Positions 37,155 through 55,924 of a DNA stretch of 64,000 nt are shown here, one piece after another. The first letter of the stretch is position 1. Every line of letters begins with the position of its first letter. Source of the stretch: Aphelocoma coerulescens (lineage: Eukaryota > Chordata > Aves > Passeriformes > Corvidae). The notes under the pieces are model-generated. The model did no database searches, had not been told where the DNA came from, and saw only the letters and a list, made by a program, of their open reading frames with translations. A program made the translations under genes and the position numbers. The stretch spans positions 13,173,501-13,237,500 of the forward strand of contig NC_091013.1 of NCBI RefSeq assembly GCF_041296385.1, in the 5' to 3' direction.

Positions 37155-40100
37155 TGTGAGCAAGGGGGAGGGAAAAAAAATCATTAGTAGATCTGGTATC
37201 TGAAGCAAATGAGGCTCACAAGGGTCTGAGAAGGAAGCCAATAGATGTGAAGCTTAAATTGAATGCCACCCTGGAGCTCCCTCCAAGCTGTGACACGGGG
37301 CTGTGCTGATGTGCAGTGGTGACAGTGATGTGAGGAGAGGGTGTCATCTCTGCTGCATTTTATGCCCTTCTGGTGCAATGCGCCGCCTTCAAACAGAAAT
37401 GCTGCTTTTGGAGATTTGTTGTCAGCATGTTTTGATACTCCATGGACCAGCTGGCTCTTCAGGAAGAGTTGCTACAGTTGTCATCAACCTTGACTTCTCT
37501 GGGATAAATTCTTTCTTGCACAGTCTTTGACCAAGGTCTCCATGTCTACATGTAACTAATTTCCTTAACACATATGTGCCACAGGAAGCAGTTTTTAACC
37601 TGAGCCAGAAGCCATCCAGATGATTCCTTGGATATGCAATGAGCATGTAGCAAGGTTACCAAGTATGGGCAACACACCTTTTTTTCAGAATAATTTCCAT
37701 GCAACAATTTTGCAAAGGGCTGTGGGAACTGCTGTGACTTTTTCTTCACCTGTGCAGCTCAAAGCCACTGACTTCCAACTCAGTGCTGGTTGATGCCACA
37801 GGGGCAGAGCCTGGGGTCCTTCCCCCATCAGAAGCCCAAGGATTTCACTGAGAAGCTGTGAAAGAATAAGGGCTTTGTGGTGCAGCTGAGGGCTAACTGT
37901 GAATTTGTTGGTCTGAAAACAGCAGGTGCGGAAAACACATTTCAGGGGATATGAAATACATGAGAACCTCAAAATCTAAATAGAAACTTAGAGAGGTCAG
38001 CTTTTTGCCATAAGTATAGTCGGAATTTATGATGATATTTACTGTATTTGAGCTCTCCTATAAAGATACTGATATTTTGGAAGGTATCCAATATGCTTTT
38101 CTTCCAAGGAGACCCCAGAGAGAATGGATTGCTAAGGACAAGTCTCTGGAGACATGTTCCTGGACCTTCTGAATCAACTCGAATTTATTCTTAAATACAC
38201 AGAATAAACATGCCCAGAAGATACAGCACAGTCCATTCTGTGTCCAAAGTGACAGCCACCAAATTCTACTGATATCCACATGGATTTGGTTTCCTAAAAG
38301 CACTGATGAAAACAAGACTTGGCATCCTACATCACTGAGGCATTCCTAAAGGTATCCCAGATTATGAAGCATATTGAGTTTTGCACAGTTTTTAGATTAG
38401 TCAAAGAGCTCACAGTGACAGAAAATGGATTTTTTTTTCAACCAGAACGTGAATACCTGATTTGCTTTTTTTGTTTCCATTGTTTCCATTGAATCATACT
38501 GTGTTTGATCTGGCCTCACTTCTCTGAGGGATAATCCTTACACACAACTCCATTAGGTTACCTTTGGACCCAGACTGCAGTTGTCAGCCTGTAAATGAGA
38601 AGGTTCCTAAGTCCCTACTGTCGTATTCATATTCTTCTTCTTCATAGCACTTCATGGTTCTCCATGGACACTTGTTCCTTTTGTTTTCTTTTGGAAAAAT
38701 GGGGGAAAGCATGGAAAATTCCTTCTCTCTGGTTCTGCTCCCTGCCTTATCACCAGTCTGTCTTCCTGCTGTGTACTGCAGGGAAAAAAAAACCAACAAA
38801 GTTTTCTGACTGCCATTCTGCAGGTCAGAATCCACCTGTTTTGAAGGTCTTGAAGACTCCTTTATCCACTGAATTTTTTATAGCCTTGTTCTGCCCCCCC
38901 CCCAAAAAAAAATTTAAAATCGACACCTTTAATGGGATAAGGAATTAAAGTAAGTGTAAATAATGGCCCATTTATTCTCACCTTTGCATTCAGAGAATGA
39001 GGACATGTGCTGCCCTTCTTCTGAGTGATGGGTCCACAGAAAACCTCTGGCACAGAAAGTTTTAAAAATCAGAAGCCATGTTCAGTTTTAGAAACCCCAT
39101 GGACATACAGAGCCCCTCAGACACTTTGATAATATTAGAACACAAAAAACCTGAAACAGAATAAACCATCCCTTCTAGCTCTTATTCGAAGGGAAGAAAA
39201 CTGAGACTTTCCTCAGCACAGCTATACAAAACAGATGATAGCACATCCTCTGCTGAAGGAAGCAACCAGGCTTCTCAAGTAGGCCCTGACTCACCTGAGA
39301 GCCCAGCCAAAGTCTTTATCAGTCGCCCGGGTTTTTAACACAAAGGCCATCATACAAATATGCTTTCACTCATGAGAGTGGAGGAATGAAAAGTTATGAG
39401 TTAGGGTTACAAAACAGGAGCAATAATTTAGTTAAACCCAACGTCTTTTGTTTAAAATTAGTTTTCTGTGGCTCCATAATATTATTTTTAGTTTTCAAGA
39501 ATGGAAATAATAGGTGAGTTCTGTAAGTGACAAGTCTTTTTCAAGGTTTGATAAAAAGCTAAAAAACAAGAAAGTGCATTGATTCCAAATAATAACTTAC
39601 ACCCAGTGATTTCAGGATTTTATAATTTGTGCATATGAATGGAAATATCTGTCTATAGAAGTTTCTAAGAATTGTATATGAAGGGGAAATCTTAAAACAT
39701 ATACTCCTTTATTTTATTTTGGTTTTGAATTGAAAACTTCAAATCAGCAGTCCAACAAATTGCAGCTGTTGGAATTGCTGAGCCAATTTACAGGCAAATT
39801 GAATTTTTTTCCATTAAGAAAAAAACACTTTGAATTTGGAAGGAAGAAGTCTGCTCCCTACCAGACAGTTAATACTTTTCTGTGATGTCATGCACACCAA
39901 GGCCCCAGCTATCCATGTTCTTTGGGAGCATAACTAGTGTTAGCACAGACACTTTTAAGAAACTCCATTCTTAATTATTTTTCAGAACATCAGCTTTTCC
40001 TCATTTTTGTCTTCCCATTTAACTCTCCTTTATGAATCTAATCTGTTCCTGATTTGGATACCTTGGGAGAAACTCTTCCATCTATTCACCTCTACAGGCT

Positions 40101-40775
40101 TTGCTGTGTTATCGATGGATTGTCCTCAGTGCAGTTTGGGAGATCTCTGCTCTGTGTTCTCAGTGGTGTAAATCTGGGAGACAGCAGGTTCATTCATACC
40201 TCAGCACTTACACAACACAGTTTATATCCATAACGCATCCCCTTCCTACACAGCATGACAGAGTACTCTGAATCTTGCATTAAAGGAGATGTAGAATATT
40301 AAACAGATAAACACGGATGCTATATCAGAATAGATCCTTTAGCTATCTGAGCAGCATTCAGCCTTGATTTATAGCAGGGATGCTCCATATAAAGGGGCCA
40401 ACACCAAAAAAAAACTAGGAGAAGCACTGACAGAGAGCCATTGAAGAATTTTCTCCATGTGGCCATGAGCATCAGCCTGTTCCCAGGAAAAAATGCCCAT
40501 TCCTTTCTGTGAAATGCAGGTTTTTCTTAACCAAAACCATCTTTTTCAATCTTTATGAGGTAGTGGTGCCCCAAGACAACAGCCAGATGCAATGGTGCCC
40601 ACAGATGTAGAAAATAGTAATAATAAATATGGTTTTAAAGTTAGATTTTTTTTAGTGGAATGGTCCAACCAAGCTTCACAGACAGTTTGCTTTCTCTTCC
40701 CTCTATTATTCTATTTCACTTCAGCCATGCTTCTGGATTAAAACACCCTGATCTTATGGATAACATCTCCTGAGC
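37155..40775. other. Intergenic, no gene seen
   Basis: No gene or mobile element is recognised. A C10A9 run lies at about 38886-38909. Confidence 0.5.
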
Positions 40776-40779
40776 AATG

Positions 40780-41360
40780 AAATGCCCGACCAGCTCCAAC
40801 TCATGCCCTTCCCGGGATCGTTCTGATTCCTGCTCTGCCCCTGCGCGGCTGCATTTACTGAAATAGAACACAGCACCACATGAAGGTCACATCGGAGATA
40901 GTCAAAGAGGGTGCAACATTGTCCTTTGCTCATCGAACGCTCATTTGAATTTTTAATGGCTTTGCTTTTCAGCTGCGTTCACACCCCCTCTGCAGTGAGT
41001 TGAGCGATCGCATTTCAGGGGTCCGAGTGCCTGCGAAAAGCCCGGGCTGAGGGTTGCCCACGGAGGAGCTGAGGAAGCCCAGCTGTTGCATTCACACACA
41101 CAGACGCTCACACCCTATTTGCACAACCGGGGTGTTGCTGGCGCAACAGGCGGGCAAAGCAGTCGATACCAGGAGGTTTATTTGCCCAAGTACAGCTAAA
41201 CAACGGGAACCATTTGCAGGCAAGCCCTTCTGCTATTCATTTAAAGTAACCACTGGAGCATCTTAGATAAATACGTTTGAGAAAACAGTGCTCTTGCTCA
41301 TGGATATTCCACGAGCCGGAGAAGAGAATACATTTGACAAATAAATTATTTGTTATGAAG
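40780..41360. promoter_or_regulatory. CpG-containing regulatory-like block
   Basis: CpG frequency rises locally in otherwise AT-rich DNA (CCCGGGATCG, CTGCGCGGCTGC, GAGCGATCGCATTTC, GTCCGAGTGCCTGCG). It is followed by repeat-free sequence with the inverted repeat TGTTGCTGGCGCAACA and the words ATTTGCACAAC and TTCATTTAAAG. It could be a distal enhancer or a small promoter. No exon can be defined. Confidence 0.35.
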
Positions 41361-41364
41361 CCTT

Positions 41365-43845
41365 TGCTCAGTTCTAGTCAGCACATACAAAAGAAAGTAA
41401 CACAGAAGGTATAACATTAAATAAGCCTATTATCATCTTTTTAATTTTTTTAGACCACTGTACCTTAATGCATTAATAATTTCATTGAGTTTCTAAGGCT
41501 TACTGTGTGAAAGCTACTTGGGATTTTATCCATGGGTTTTTTAGGGTCAGAAAATCCATATTTCACTCCATTACTCAATCTCTTGGAAGATGCAGTCATA
41601 GGGGCTATAGGACACAGAGCTCCACACAGTTCTTCTTATATTTAGACAAAACATTTACGTTAGGTCAAAATATATCTTCCAGAAAAGGAGTGGTCTTGAT
41701 TTGAATCCACATAGTTCTAGGAAATCCACTTCCTTGCAGAAACATCACTGCAGTCAGAAGGGACAGCCAGAGCCTGTGGAAGTGTGGGAAGGCTGAGATC
41801 CTGAGAAAAGGACACAAATGGAAATGGCAGGGAGAGGAAAATACGTGAAAGGCAGGAGGCTCCTGGGTAAATCTGAAAGACTAGAAAAGGCCTTTGAGTG
41901 ACTCTAAGGACCCAAGATGACAATGGGATGGGATGGGATGGGATGGGATGGGATGGGATGGGATGGGATGGGATGGGATGGGATGGGATGGGATGGGATG
42001 GGATGGGAAGCTGGCAAAATGGAGAGAGACAGTATTGATGGCATCCCAGTCTCAACCAGCAAACTGCCGGCCCTGACAGGATTTCATGAAGCCAAGCACT
42101 TAGGAACAAAAAAACAAAAAGAGAGTTGGGATGTACCAATAAAGGTCAGCTACCTGGGGAAGATGGCATGCTGGCAAAGGACACACACACCTCTGTCCCC
42201 AAAGGCAAACCTGAGGCACAAACAAGAGGAAGGCACATGGTCTCCAGGAGGGAGAGCAGGCGGTGGAGGGGTTGTACCACCAAGCTGTGTGCCCAGCTCT
42301 GTTTTTTCAAATGATTTCCAGGTGTACTGGTTTGGTGACAAGGCTCAAGGAATAAGTAAGTTAAATGCAGTAACTAAATCCAACAGAGTTTATGGTTGGT
42401 GACAGCATTTCGCAGAGACATCACTGCAGACCCGTTCTGTCTTATGATCATGCAAAAAAAAAGTCACCCCAAAATGAGCTGGGAATGCTTCTGGAGCATG
42501 GACCAGAGGAGAAGTTTTGAGTTACCAGATATGGGAAAACAGCAGAAGATAAATAAAGATAAGACACATTCACCTAAATTAACTGCTGTCCTCTGTCTGT
42601 AGTGAAACCTATGTTAACAGGAAAGTAAACTAAGTAATTAAAAAATAATGACAAATGAATAAAAAAGAATTGAGAAAATACTCTTGTAAAATTACATCTA
42701 TGGAATGTGGCCCAGATTTTGCCTACACATAGATATGGGCTAAACCTGATGCTTATGAATAATTATTCTGGAGTCACCACCACTGCTGATGTCAAACCTC
42801 TGTCCAGATGCCAATTATTACTGAAATTGCCCCCTGAGCTTGCCCTGAAACCAAAGTGAGCAACAAAAGCTGGGGCTGCTTTAACAGGCAGAAAAGAGCA
42901 GCACTGAAAGTCACCAGACAGTCCAGCTAACTGTGACCTGCACTGACACCTGGTGCACAGGGCTCTCCCAGCTCACCCCGTGCACAGATGCTGCAGCCTC
43001 ATGTCCAGGGGAATAGGCTGAAAACTGGCAAAAATGGTGATGTGAGTCCAAAAAAAGCAATACTCGCAAAATGAGTTTTTCCCTTGGATGTGAATTCAAA
43101 TGTGCTGAAGTCCAACATCATTCTGCAAAAAGATTTTGGTGCAGTGCCCTAGTGATTGCTGCTGGGTATGGATTACCCAATGTTTAAACTCTCAGTCTGC
43201 TGTGATGGGATTACAGTTATTTTACATGAAATGAGAAGTTGTTAAGCCATTGAACCCTGAGGTGTATTCAGGTGACCAGTGACTTGTCAAAGCCCCAGGG
43301 GACACAAAGAGATGCTGGTTCTCCCCCAGCTGTCCGATCGTGGCTGTAGGGTATGTGCAGCTGTTCTGTGATCCCCCATGACTGTCTGTAGGGTATTAGC
43401 CAAATTTTTTAAGCGTTTTACGAGACTCTTGCAGAAGACTTGAGTAGTTCTGGTGGTTGCAATCAAGGGCAACCACCCATCTCCACAGCTCAGGGCTGAA
43501 CTGTGCAAAGTCAAGGCTGTGCCCAGAAAAGGTTTCAGAACAGTACTCTCCATAAAGCTGAAAAATGTATCTTGAATGTGGATTGAGATAAAACGCCATG
43601 AGGCTCACAGGGGGAATCATGGGCCAGTTCATCACATCTAAACGGCATCAGACATTCCTCCACTGCCTGGTACCAAGGCATCCCGCCTTCCCTAATGCCC
43701 AGCTGTACTGCTTTTGTTCACAGAACCATAGTTCGGAACACTTGGCGGGGGTAGAGAGAGAGGGCTGTGCTGGGGGGAGGAATGCAACTAAATCACATCT
43801 CTTGGAGACCAATGGTCTCCCGTGTTTCATTCTCCTGCGCCCTCG
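41365..43845. other. Intergenic with a large pentamer repeat
   Basis: No gene is recognised. The 161-codon + frame and 140-codon - frame here owe their length to the (ATGGG)n array at 41.9-42.0 kb, since a pentamer stays open in all frames that avoid a stop. Confidence 0.55.
41923..42007. repeat. (ATGGG)17 perfect pentanucleotide array
   Basis: Seventeen perfect copies of ATGGG, 85 bases with no interruption. It reads as MGWDG repeats on + and HPIPS repeats on -. Perfect identity implies recent, probably polymorphic, expansion. Confidence 0.99.
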
Positions 43846-43849
43846 GGTG

Positions 43850-45230
43850 TGGGGCGCTTCAGACCCCGACGTTCTCTGCGGCTGACCCTGGGTTACCCAG
43901 GAGCTGTGGCTCCCACAGCATAGAGCCGGAGGAGGACAGGGCCAGGGCACCTAGCACGTCGAGGAACGAGGAGAAAACTACAGCGAAAAGCTGAGAGGGC
44001 AGGCAGTTTCTATACCTCCCTACCGACAGATTCTGCACAAGAGGTTTTTTTCCGCATAGACAGTGATGAATCAAATAGTGATATCTATAGTAGATAGTGA
44101 TGAATCAGGATTTTAAGTAGTTGTTATCGTTTTCTTCTCCATTGCAAAGAGAGTAAAAAATAAACAACAAGCAGCTTGTGTAAAACCTGGGGATGGGCTG
44201 CGTCCGCCGCTGCGGCTCCACCCATGCGCAGGGCTGGCAGGGAGCGGGAACCCACCGGAGGGGTTCCCGACTTCAGCAGCTGTAACGAGGGTTGCGGGAC
44301 GCGCCGGGAACGGGATGGGTACAAACTGCTCACGGACTAAAAGCTGCCGTGTGCTCAGTCGATGGGTGACAAACCTGTGTTGCCGGTGGCCGCCGCAGTG
44401 AGGGCAGGTCCTCTCCAGCCGAGGAAGACGCTGTTCCCTGCGAGGTGAACACAGCCTCTCACCTAGTCTTGAACCGATCCTGCACATTTCCAACCGCAAC
44501 GTCTGAAACAGAGCTTAGCCCTGTCCCCGCCCTAAGATCAAACACCTTTCCCCAAGCCTGACAGCGAACTGCCATTTTGTAGCCACGTCTCCTCGCAAGG
44601 ATGGTTTCGGGGGGGGAGCGGTCCGAACGACGGGGCTCTGTAAAATGCGAAAGGAAGATGAACAGGGAAAAACAGTGACAAGCTCAAACCCCATTGCAAA
44701 CACGGTCCCCGGGCCACCCGGGCAGGTCCGGGAGAAGGGTGTGTGCTGATGCTGCAGCCGCCAGGCAGCCGTCGGGCGGTGGTCCCGCGGCAGCCGCGGT
44801 CGCTCTGCCCCGCCGCGCGGCCAGGCGGAGCAGCGCGGACAGCTGCGGGTCTGCTCCGCGCTTCGAAGCGAAGCGGGGCGGGCGTCGCCCCCGCCGCGGC
44901 CGCCCGCTCGGAGGGGAGACAGCGAGGTGCACTCCGGGCCGGGCCGGAGGGTCCCAGGGCAGTGCGCGCCGGGGCGCACCGCCCTCGCCCCTGCGGTGGG
45001 AATGGGTGGGTCGCAGAGAGGGCGGGTGGCCGGCAGCGCCGGTCCCGGCAGCATCAGCGCTCCGGCCGCTCCTTCCCGGCGGGGCCCGAGCGGAGCCGGG
45101 CGCGGGAAGGTGCGGAGGCCGGCCCCTGGGAGAAACTCATCGCGGAGGCCCTGGGTGCGCGGAGCCGGAGCGGATATTGTTCTGGCAGCGGCAGTCGAGG
45201 GTGTTAATGTAGGCTGTCTGGAGTGAAAAG
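43850..45230. promoter_or_regulatory. CpG island upstream of ARX (distal)
   Basis: GC content and CpG density rise from about 43.85 kb and peak at 44.75-45.2 kb (GCCCCGCCGCGCGGCCAGGC). Open frames of 100-240 codons on both strands overlap one another and encode Arg/Pro/Ala/Gly-rich strings, so none is credible. It may be a promoter for an unannotated non-coding RNA or part of a broad Polycomb-type island around ARX, as is usual for developmental regulators. The second reading is inference. Confidence 0.6.
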
Positions 45231-45239
45231 AGGCAAACA

Positions 45240-45545
45240 TTTCCGTTTGTGCCCTCCTGCCTCTCTCAGCACTGGCTGTCAGTACCCGGGCTTGTTATCC
45301 GTACAAGGTATCAGTTTGTTTGGCTGAGCTCAGCAAGGTTTTCTTCTCCGAGCAGAAACTATAATTGCTATAATTCTACTGTATCATTTGGATCATTGCA
45401 GTATTGTTGTTTTCTCTCTCTCGTTCTCTCCCTGTAACACTGCAATAACGCGCTCCAGTGTTAAATTAGCAGGTTGCAGGGGGAAGGGAAGAAAAGAAGG
45501 CGAGGGAGAGACCATAAATGACTAAAAGTTTGTTTAAAAAATAAA
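45240..45545. other. AT-richer gap between CpG islands
   Basis: This stretch contains TATAATTGCTATAATTC-like homeodomain-type words on the reverse strand and ends in a run AAAAATAAATAAAAAACC. No gene is seen. It separates two CpG islands. Confidence 0.45.
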
Positions 45546-45549
45546 TAAA

Positions 45550-46260
45550 AAACCAAAGTGACTTGGCAGAGGCGAGCTCGCATCTCAAAACATTTTTGCC
45601 TGAGAACGGGAGTGCTGCGAACCCACGCTCCCCTCGGCAGGGCCTGCCTGGGCGCTGGAAAGCGGGGCAGAGGAGGCCCCCCGGCCAGACCCGGGCACAG
45701 AGGGGCGAGGGACCGGGGCGAGAAAGGAGTGAAAACCAGTTGCAGGCGGCTGGAAGGCCGCAGCAGGGCTCCCTGCGCTCCGCCCGTCCCCGACAGCCTC
45801 CAGCTCCCGCCCGCCGCAGCCTGGCTCACACCGCCAGCAGCCACCGCAGGGTCTCGGTGCTGGTGGAGCCCTCGCAGATGCCACGCCGAAGGTGCCCCGT
45901 GCCCTCCGGCTGTCTCCTGTGCCCCGGCGGGTTCGGATCCCCCCATCTCGGGCAGGCAGCGCGGCAGCTCTGCCCGTCCCGGCTCTGCCACTCGCAGTGT
46001 CGCGGCTCGCCCGCACCGGCTTGGCCGGCACCCGGCACGACAGCGAAGCGAAGGCAGATGCAGGCCGGCCTCCCCGGCTGCCGGAGCGCCGCTCCCGGCC
46101 CCGTCGTACCCGCGGCTCCGCGTAGCTTTTCCAGGGCAAGCCCCGGCAGGGAAGCCCGGTGGGGAAGCCCCGGTGGAGCCGCACGGCACGACCGGGGCGA
46201 GAGCAAGAGGCAGCAGCCCCTCTGCTCGCCGAGCTTCGCCAAGGGCACCCCTGAGTCTTC
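45550..46260. promoter_or_regulatory. CpG island upstream of ARX (middle)
   Basis: A second GC-rich, CpG-dense block. Long frames are open on both strands (up to about 258 codons) without any recognisable domain. No splice-linked exon with homology can be made out. Confidence 0.55.
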
Positions 46261-47758
46261 CTGTCTTTTTTTGTTGTTGTTTCTTGGTTGGTTTGGGATT
46301 TGGGGTGGATCTTTTTTAGTTACTGGGTTAATGAATTAATTGCCACTCGTGCCGGGGATGGCGAAAGCTCCCTAGAGCTGAGCACCGATGGCAAATAGCA
46401 GTTTTGCGCACCCGGGCCAGGGGCACCCTGCAAAGCCGGGCCCGGCTGGGGCCGCCCTGCTGTATATCGCGGGGCCCGCCGGCCGCGCACGTCGGGGCGC
46501 TTCCCGCTGGCATCGCCCCGGCCTGCGGATCAGGGGGAAACGAGGAGGGATGAATGAGGGGCAGGAGCCCTACGGGGCCCCGTTCCCAGGGAGGGGACGG
46601 CTCTGGGTATAACGTTTGTCCCCGCGCGGCACGGACGGACACGCACCTTTAGAGCTTGGAAGTGCGTGCGTGTGCGCACACGGGCGTGGACACAGCCAGA
46701 GCGATGTTCTGCCCACGCCAGCACGGACACACGCACGCACTTGCTTATCTTTTCTCTTAATTGTCTCTGGTTAATTAGGAGACGTCAGTTCCGCACGGGA
46801 ATTGTGGCATGAGCAGGGAAAATGGGGCTGTCTCCTCTTCGGTGCTCGGGGCTGGGCATCACCCGAACAAGCGAACGGGTCATTTGCGGTGACTGGGAGC
46901 AGTTTCTCCGACGTGTTTGTGCTTGCGGGAATCCAGGATCAGGCGCGCACATGTGAGCGGGGGACAGGCAGCTGTACCGTGCCCATGAAAATTGTGCCCA
47001 AACTGACCAGATAGGGAGCCTGAACTCGTGACCGCCCAACAGGGAAGGGAAAGGAGAGAGCATAAAAAACCGTCAAAGGTCTTCCGGCCCCGAAGCGGCG
47101 TGGAAAGCGCCGGCGGAGAGGAGATGTGTATGAGGAGAAAAGCGGAGGCTGTCAGGGCAGGGAGGGGGATGCCGGACAGCACCGCAGCGGGCTGCGCGCC
47201 TTGCCCTGCCCGGGGGAAGCTTCTCCGTGCTCCCGCACTCCGGCGGGTCGGGCCCCGCCGTGCCGCCGCCACTGCAGGCGCTGCCCCGGTGTTGTCACAG
47301 AGAGCCCCGAGCGCGGAGCCGGCATTTCAAACACGGGCGGCGAGCGCGGCGAGCGCGCGGCCCTGCGCAGCTCCGCGCCGGGCGGGCGGGCGGGAGCTGC
47401 CCGGGGGAAAACACGGCGCGGATCCCCCGGCGCCGCCCACGCCATCCCGCTCGGGAATCGCCGGGGGCTAGGGAAGGGGCGGGCGGGGAGCGGGCCGCCG
47501 TCGGGGCGAGGGGGTGGTGACGGGGCAAGGCGTGCCACGGGGGCTCCGCCGCCGCCCATCCCGGCCGCCCCCGACGGCTCCCCCGAGCGGGTTCCCGGCG
47601 GCTGCCTCCCCCACGGAGCGGGGGCGGAGCGCGGCGGGAGGGGTGGGGCGGGGAGGGGGGGGGGCAGCGCGGTGACTCGGGGCGGGCGCCGATCCGGGGC
47701 GGTCCGAGCCGGGCTTTGCCGGGCGCCGTCTGTCGGCGGCCGCCCGGCCTCCGGCGGG

Positions 47759-47790
47759 AGCCAATCAGGGGGCGGCTGCCCGCACGTGGA
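47759..47790 (+). promoter_or_regulatory. ARX: ARX core-proximal promoter motifs
   Basis: A CCAAT box (AGCCAATCAG, core at 47761-47765) is followed directly by a GC box (GGGGGCGG, about 47768-47775) and a perfect E-box CACGTG at 47783-47788. The cluster sits about 140-170 bases before the start codon. Spacing and order suit a TATA-less CpG-island promoter. Transcription probably begins between here and 47930, but the start site cannot be read from sequence. Confidence 0.55.
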
Positions 47791-47929
47791 GCCGAGGGGA
47801 CTCAAGAGCGCCGCGGCCGCCGCTCACTCCCCCCGTGACGGGCGTCCCGGCGGCACCGGGCAGCGCCGCGGGGGCGTCCGCGCCGCCGCTCCCGCCCCGG
47901 CCCCACGGCTCGGCCCCGCCGCCGCCGTC

Positions 47930-54721
<6,792 letters not shown>

Positions 54722-55885
54722 GGCACGGCTGCCGTCCGCGGGGTGCGGGTTAGGTTTTTTTAGGGGGGAGAGAAAAAAGAGAGAGGGAGAAAAGAGGGGA
54801 GAAAATACGCGAATCAATAAAGGTCACCTCAGACAGCATGAATCAAGACCAAACGGGGGGAAAAATAATAATGATTTTAAAAAGAAAGAGGACCAGCAGC
54901 TGAGACTGTAGTAGGTTCTCAAGTTAGGAACGTGGAGAAAGCGAGTGCCTCTCGCATCAGCCCTCACACGAGTGAAACGACACTTAAAACCTCCTGAATA
55001 AGTAACTCCTTGGCTGGTACATTTCTGAGATGTACAACGTGTCCATTTCCTCCGTGAACATTACGGGGGAGGGGAGCAAGAAAAGTGGGGGGAAAAAAAA
55101 AAAAAAAGAGAAAAGAAAAAAAAGCCCTAATAAAAGTTACTATATATTAGCGTTTCGTACACTAAATATTTTTCCTTCTGTTTATCTGGCAAGAAAAAAA
55201 AGAGAAAGAAATAGAATTGTAATTAAGAAAGAGAAAAAAAAACAATAGAGAAGCTAAGAGAGGGGGAAAGCTACCCACATCTTCCTAAAATAACATCCTA
55301 GGATGTTAAGTTGGTCTGTTAGAAGCGCTGGAGAACTATTTTACATGTTGCAACGAGCTGCATATGCTAACCAAGGATGCTGCCAGTGCAGACTGAAAGT
55401 AAATTTGATGCTGTAAGATAACCAGTGCACTTAGGGGAAAGGGTATATCTTTTTTCTTGTTATATTCTTTATCACTACACCAACCAAGGTTTTTATATCA
55501 AACCAAAGGGAAATACACTGCTAGAATATGGACTGTTTAAGTCACTAAACTGTGATTATTGATTCTGTACATACCATTGTTATAAAAAAGAACAGAGCTT
55601 TGTATATTTGAAATGTTATAAAACAATTGCACTCAGTGTAGTGTTGTAAAAGTTTGTCATTCTGTAGATTCTTACTGTGTTGTAGATATAATAGGGTTCC
55701 TAGACAAATATTTATGTACAAACTCTTTATTTAACTTATTAACTGTAGAGGTTTCTGAAACCCTCAAGAGGCGATGGTACAGTACTTTTTCGTGTAATGT
55801 CGTTATTGTTAACACTTTTCCTTGCTATCCGGTGGAGAAGTGCCACGTTCAGAAAATAAACAAAAATATATGTTTAACAAAAAAA
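54722..55885 (+). other. ARX: ARX 3' UTR
   Basis: AT-rich non-coding sequence of about 1.16 kb between the ARX stop and the AATAAA at 55855. An earlier AATAAA at 54816-54821 could give a short isoform. The interior has A-rich simple tracts (55088-55130, 55190-55245) and unique AT-rich sequence with TTGTATATTTGAAATG and TATTTATGTACAAACTC, which looks like a regulated UTR. The end point is inferred. Confidence 0.65.
55855..55860 (+). terminator. ARX: Probable ARX polyadenylation signal
   Basis: AATAAA about 1.13 kb after the stop codon, followed by ACAAAAATATATGTTTAAC, where cleavage probably occurs. Genomic A-runs follow directly (about 55869-55910), so cDNA ends here could reflect internal priming. 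Confidence 0.6.
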
Positions 55886-55924
55886 AAGGAAAAAAAAAAA
55901 AAAAAAAGGAACAAAAGAAAAAGC

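Noticed and set aside
41717..42402. Repeat peptide frames with MGWDG or HPIPS units
   Set aside because: They are products of the (ATGGG)17 microsatellite.
44515..46339. Frames of 150-258 codons upstream of ARX on both strands
   Set aside because: They overlap in several frames, show no recognisable domain and lie in CpG islands.
47126..47929. N-terminal extension of the ARX exon 1 frame
   Set aside because: The frame is open but Pro/Gly/Arg-rich and unlike any ARX. The family start MSxxYxEE is at 47930 and promoter motifs fall inside the would-be extension.
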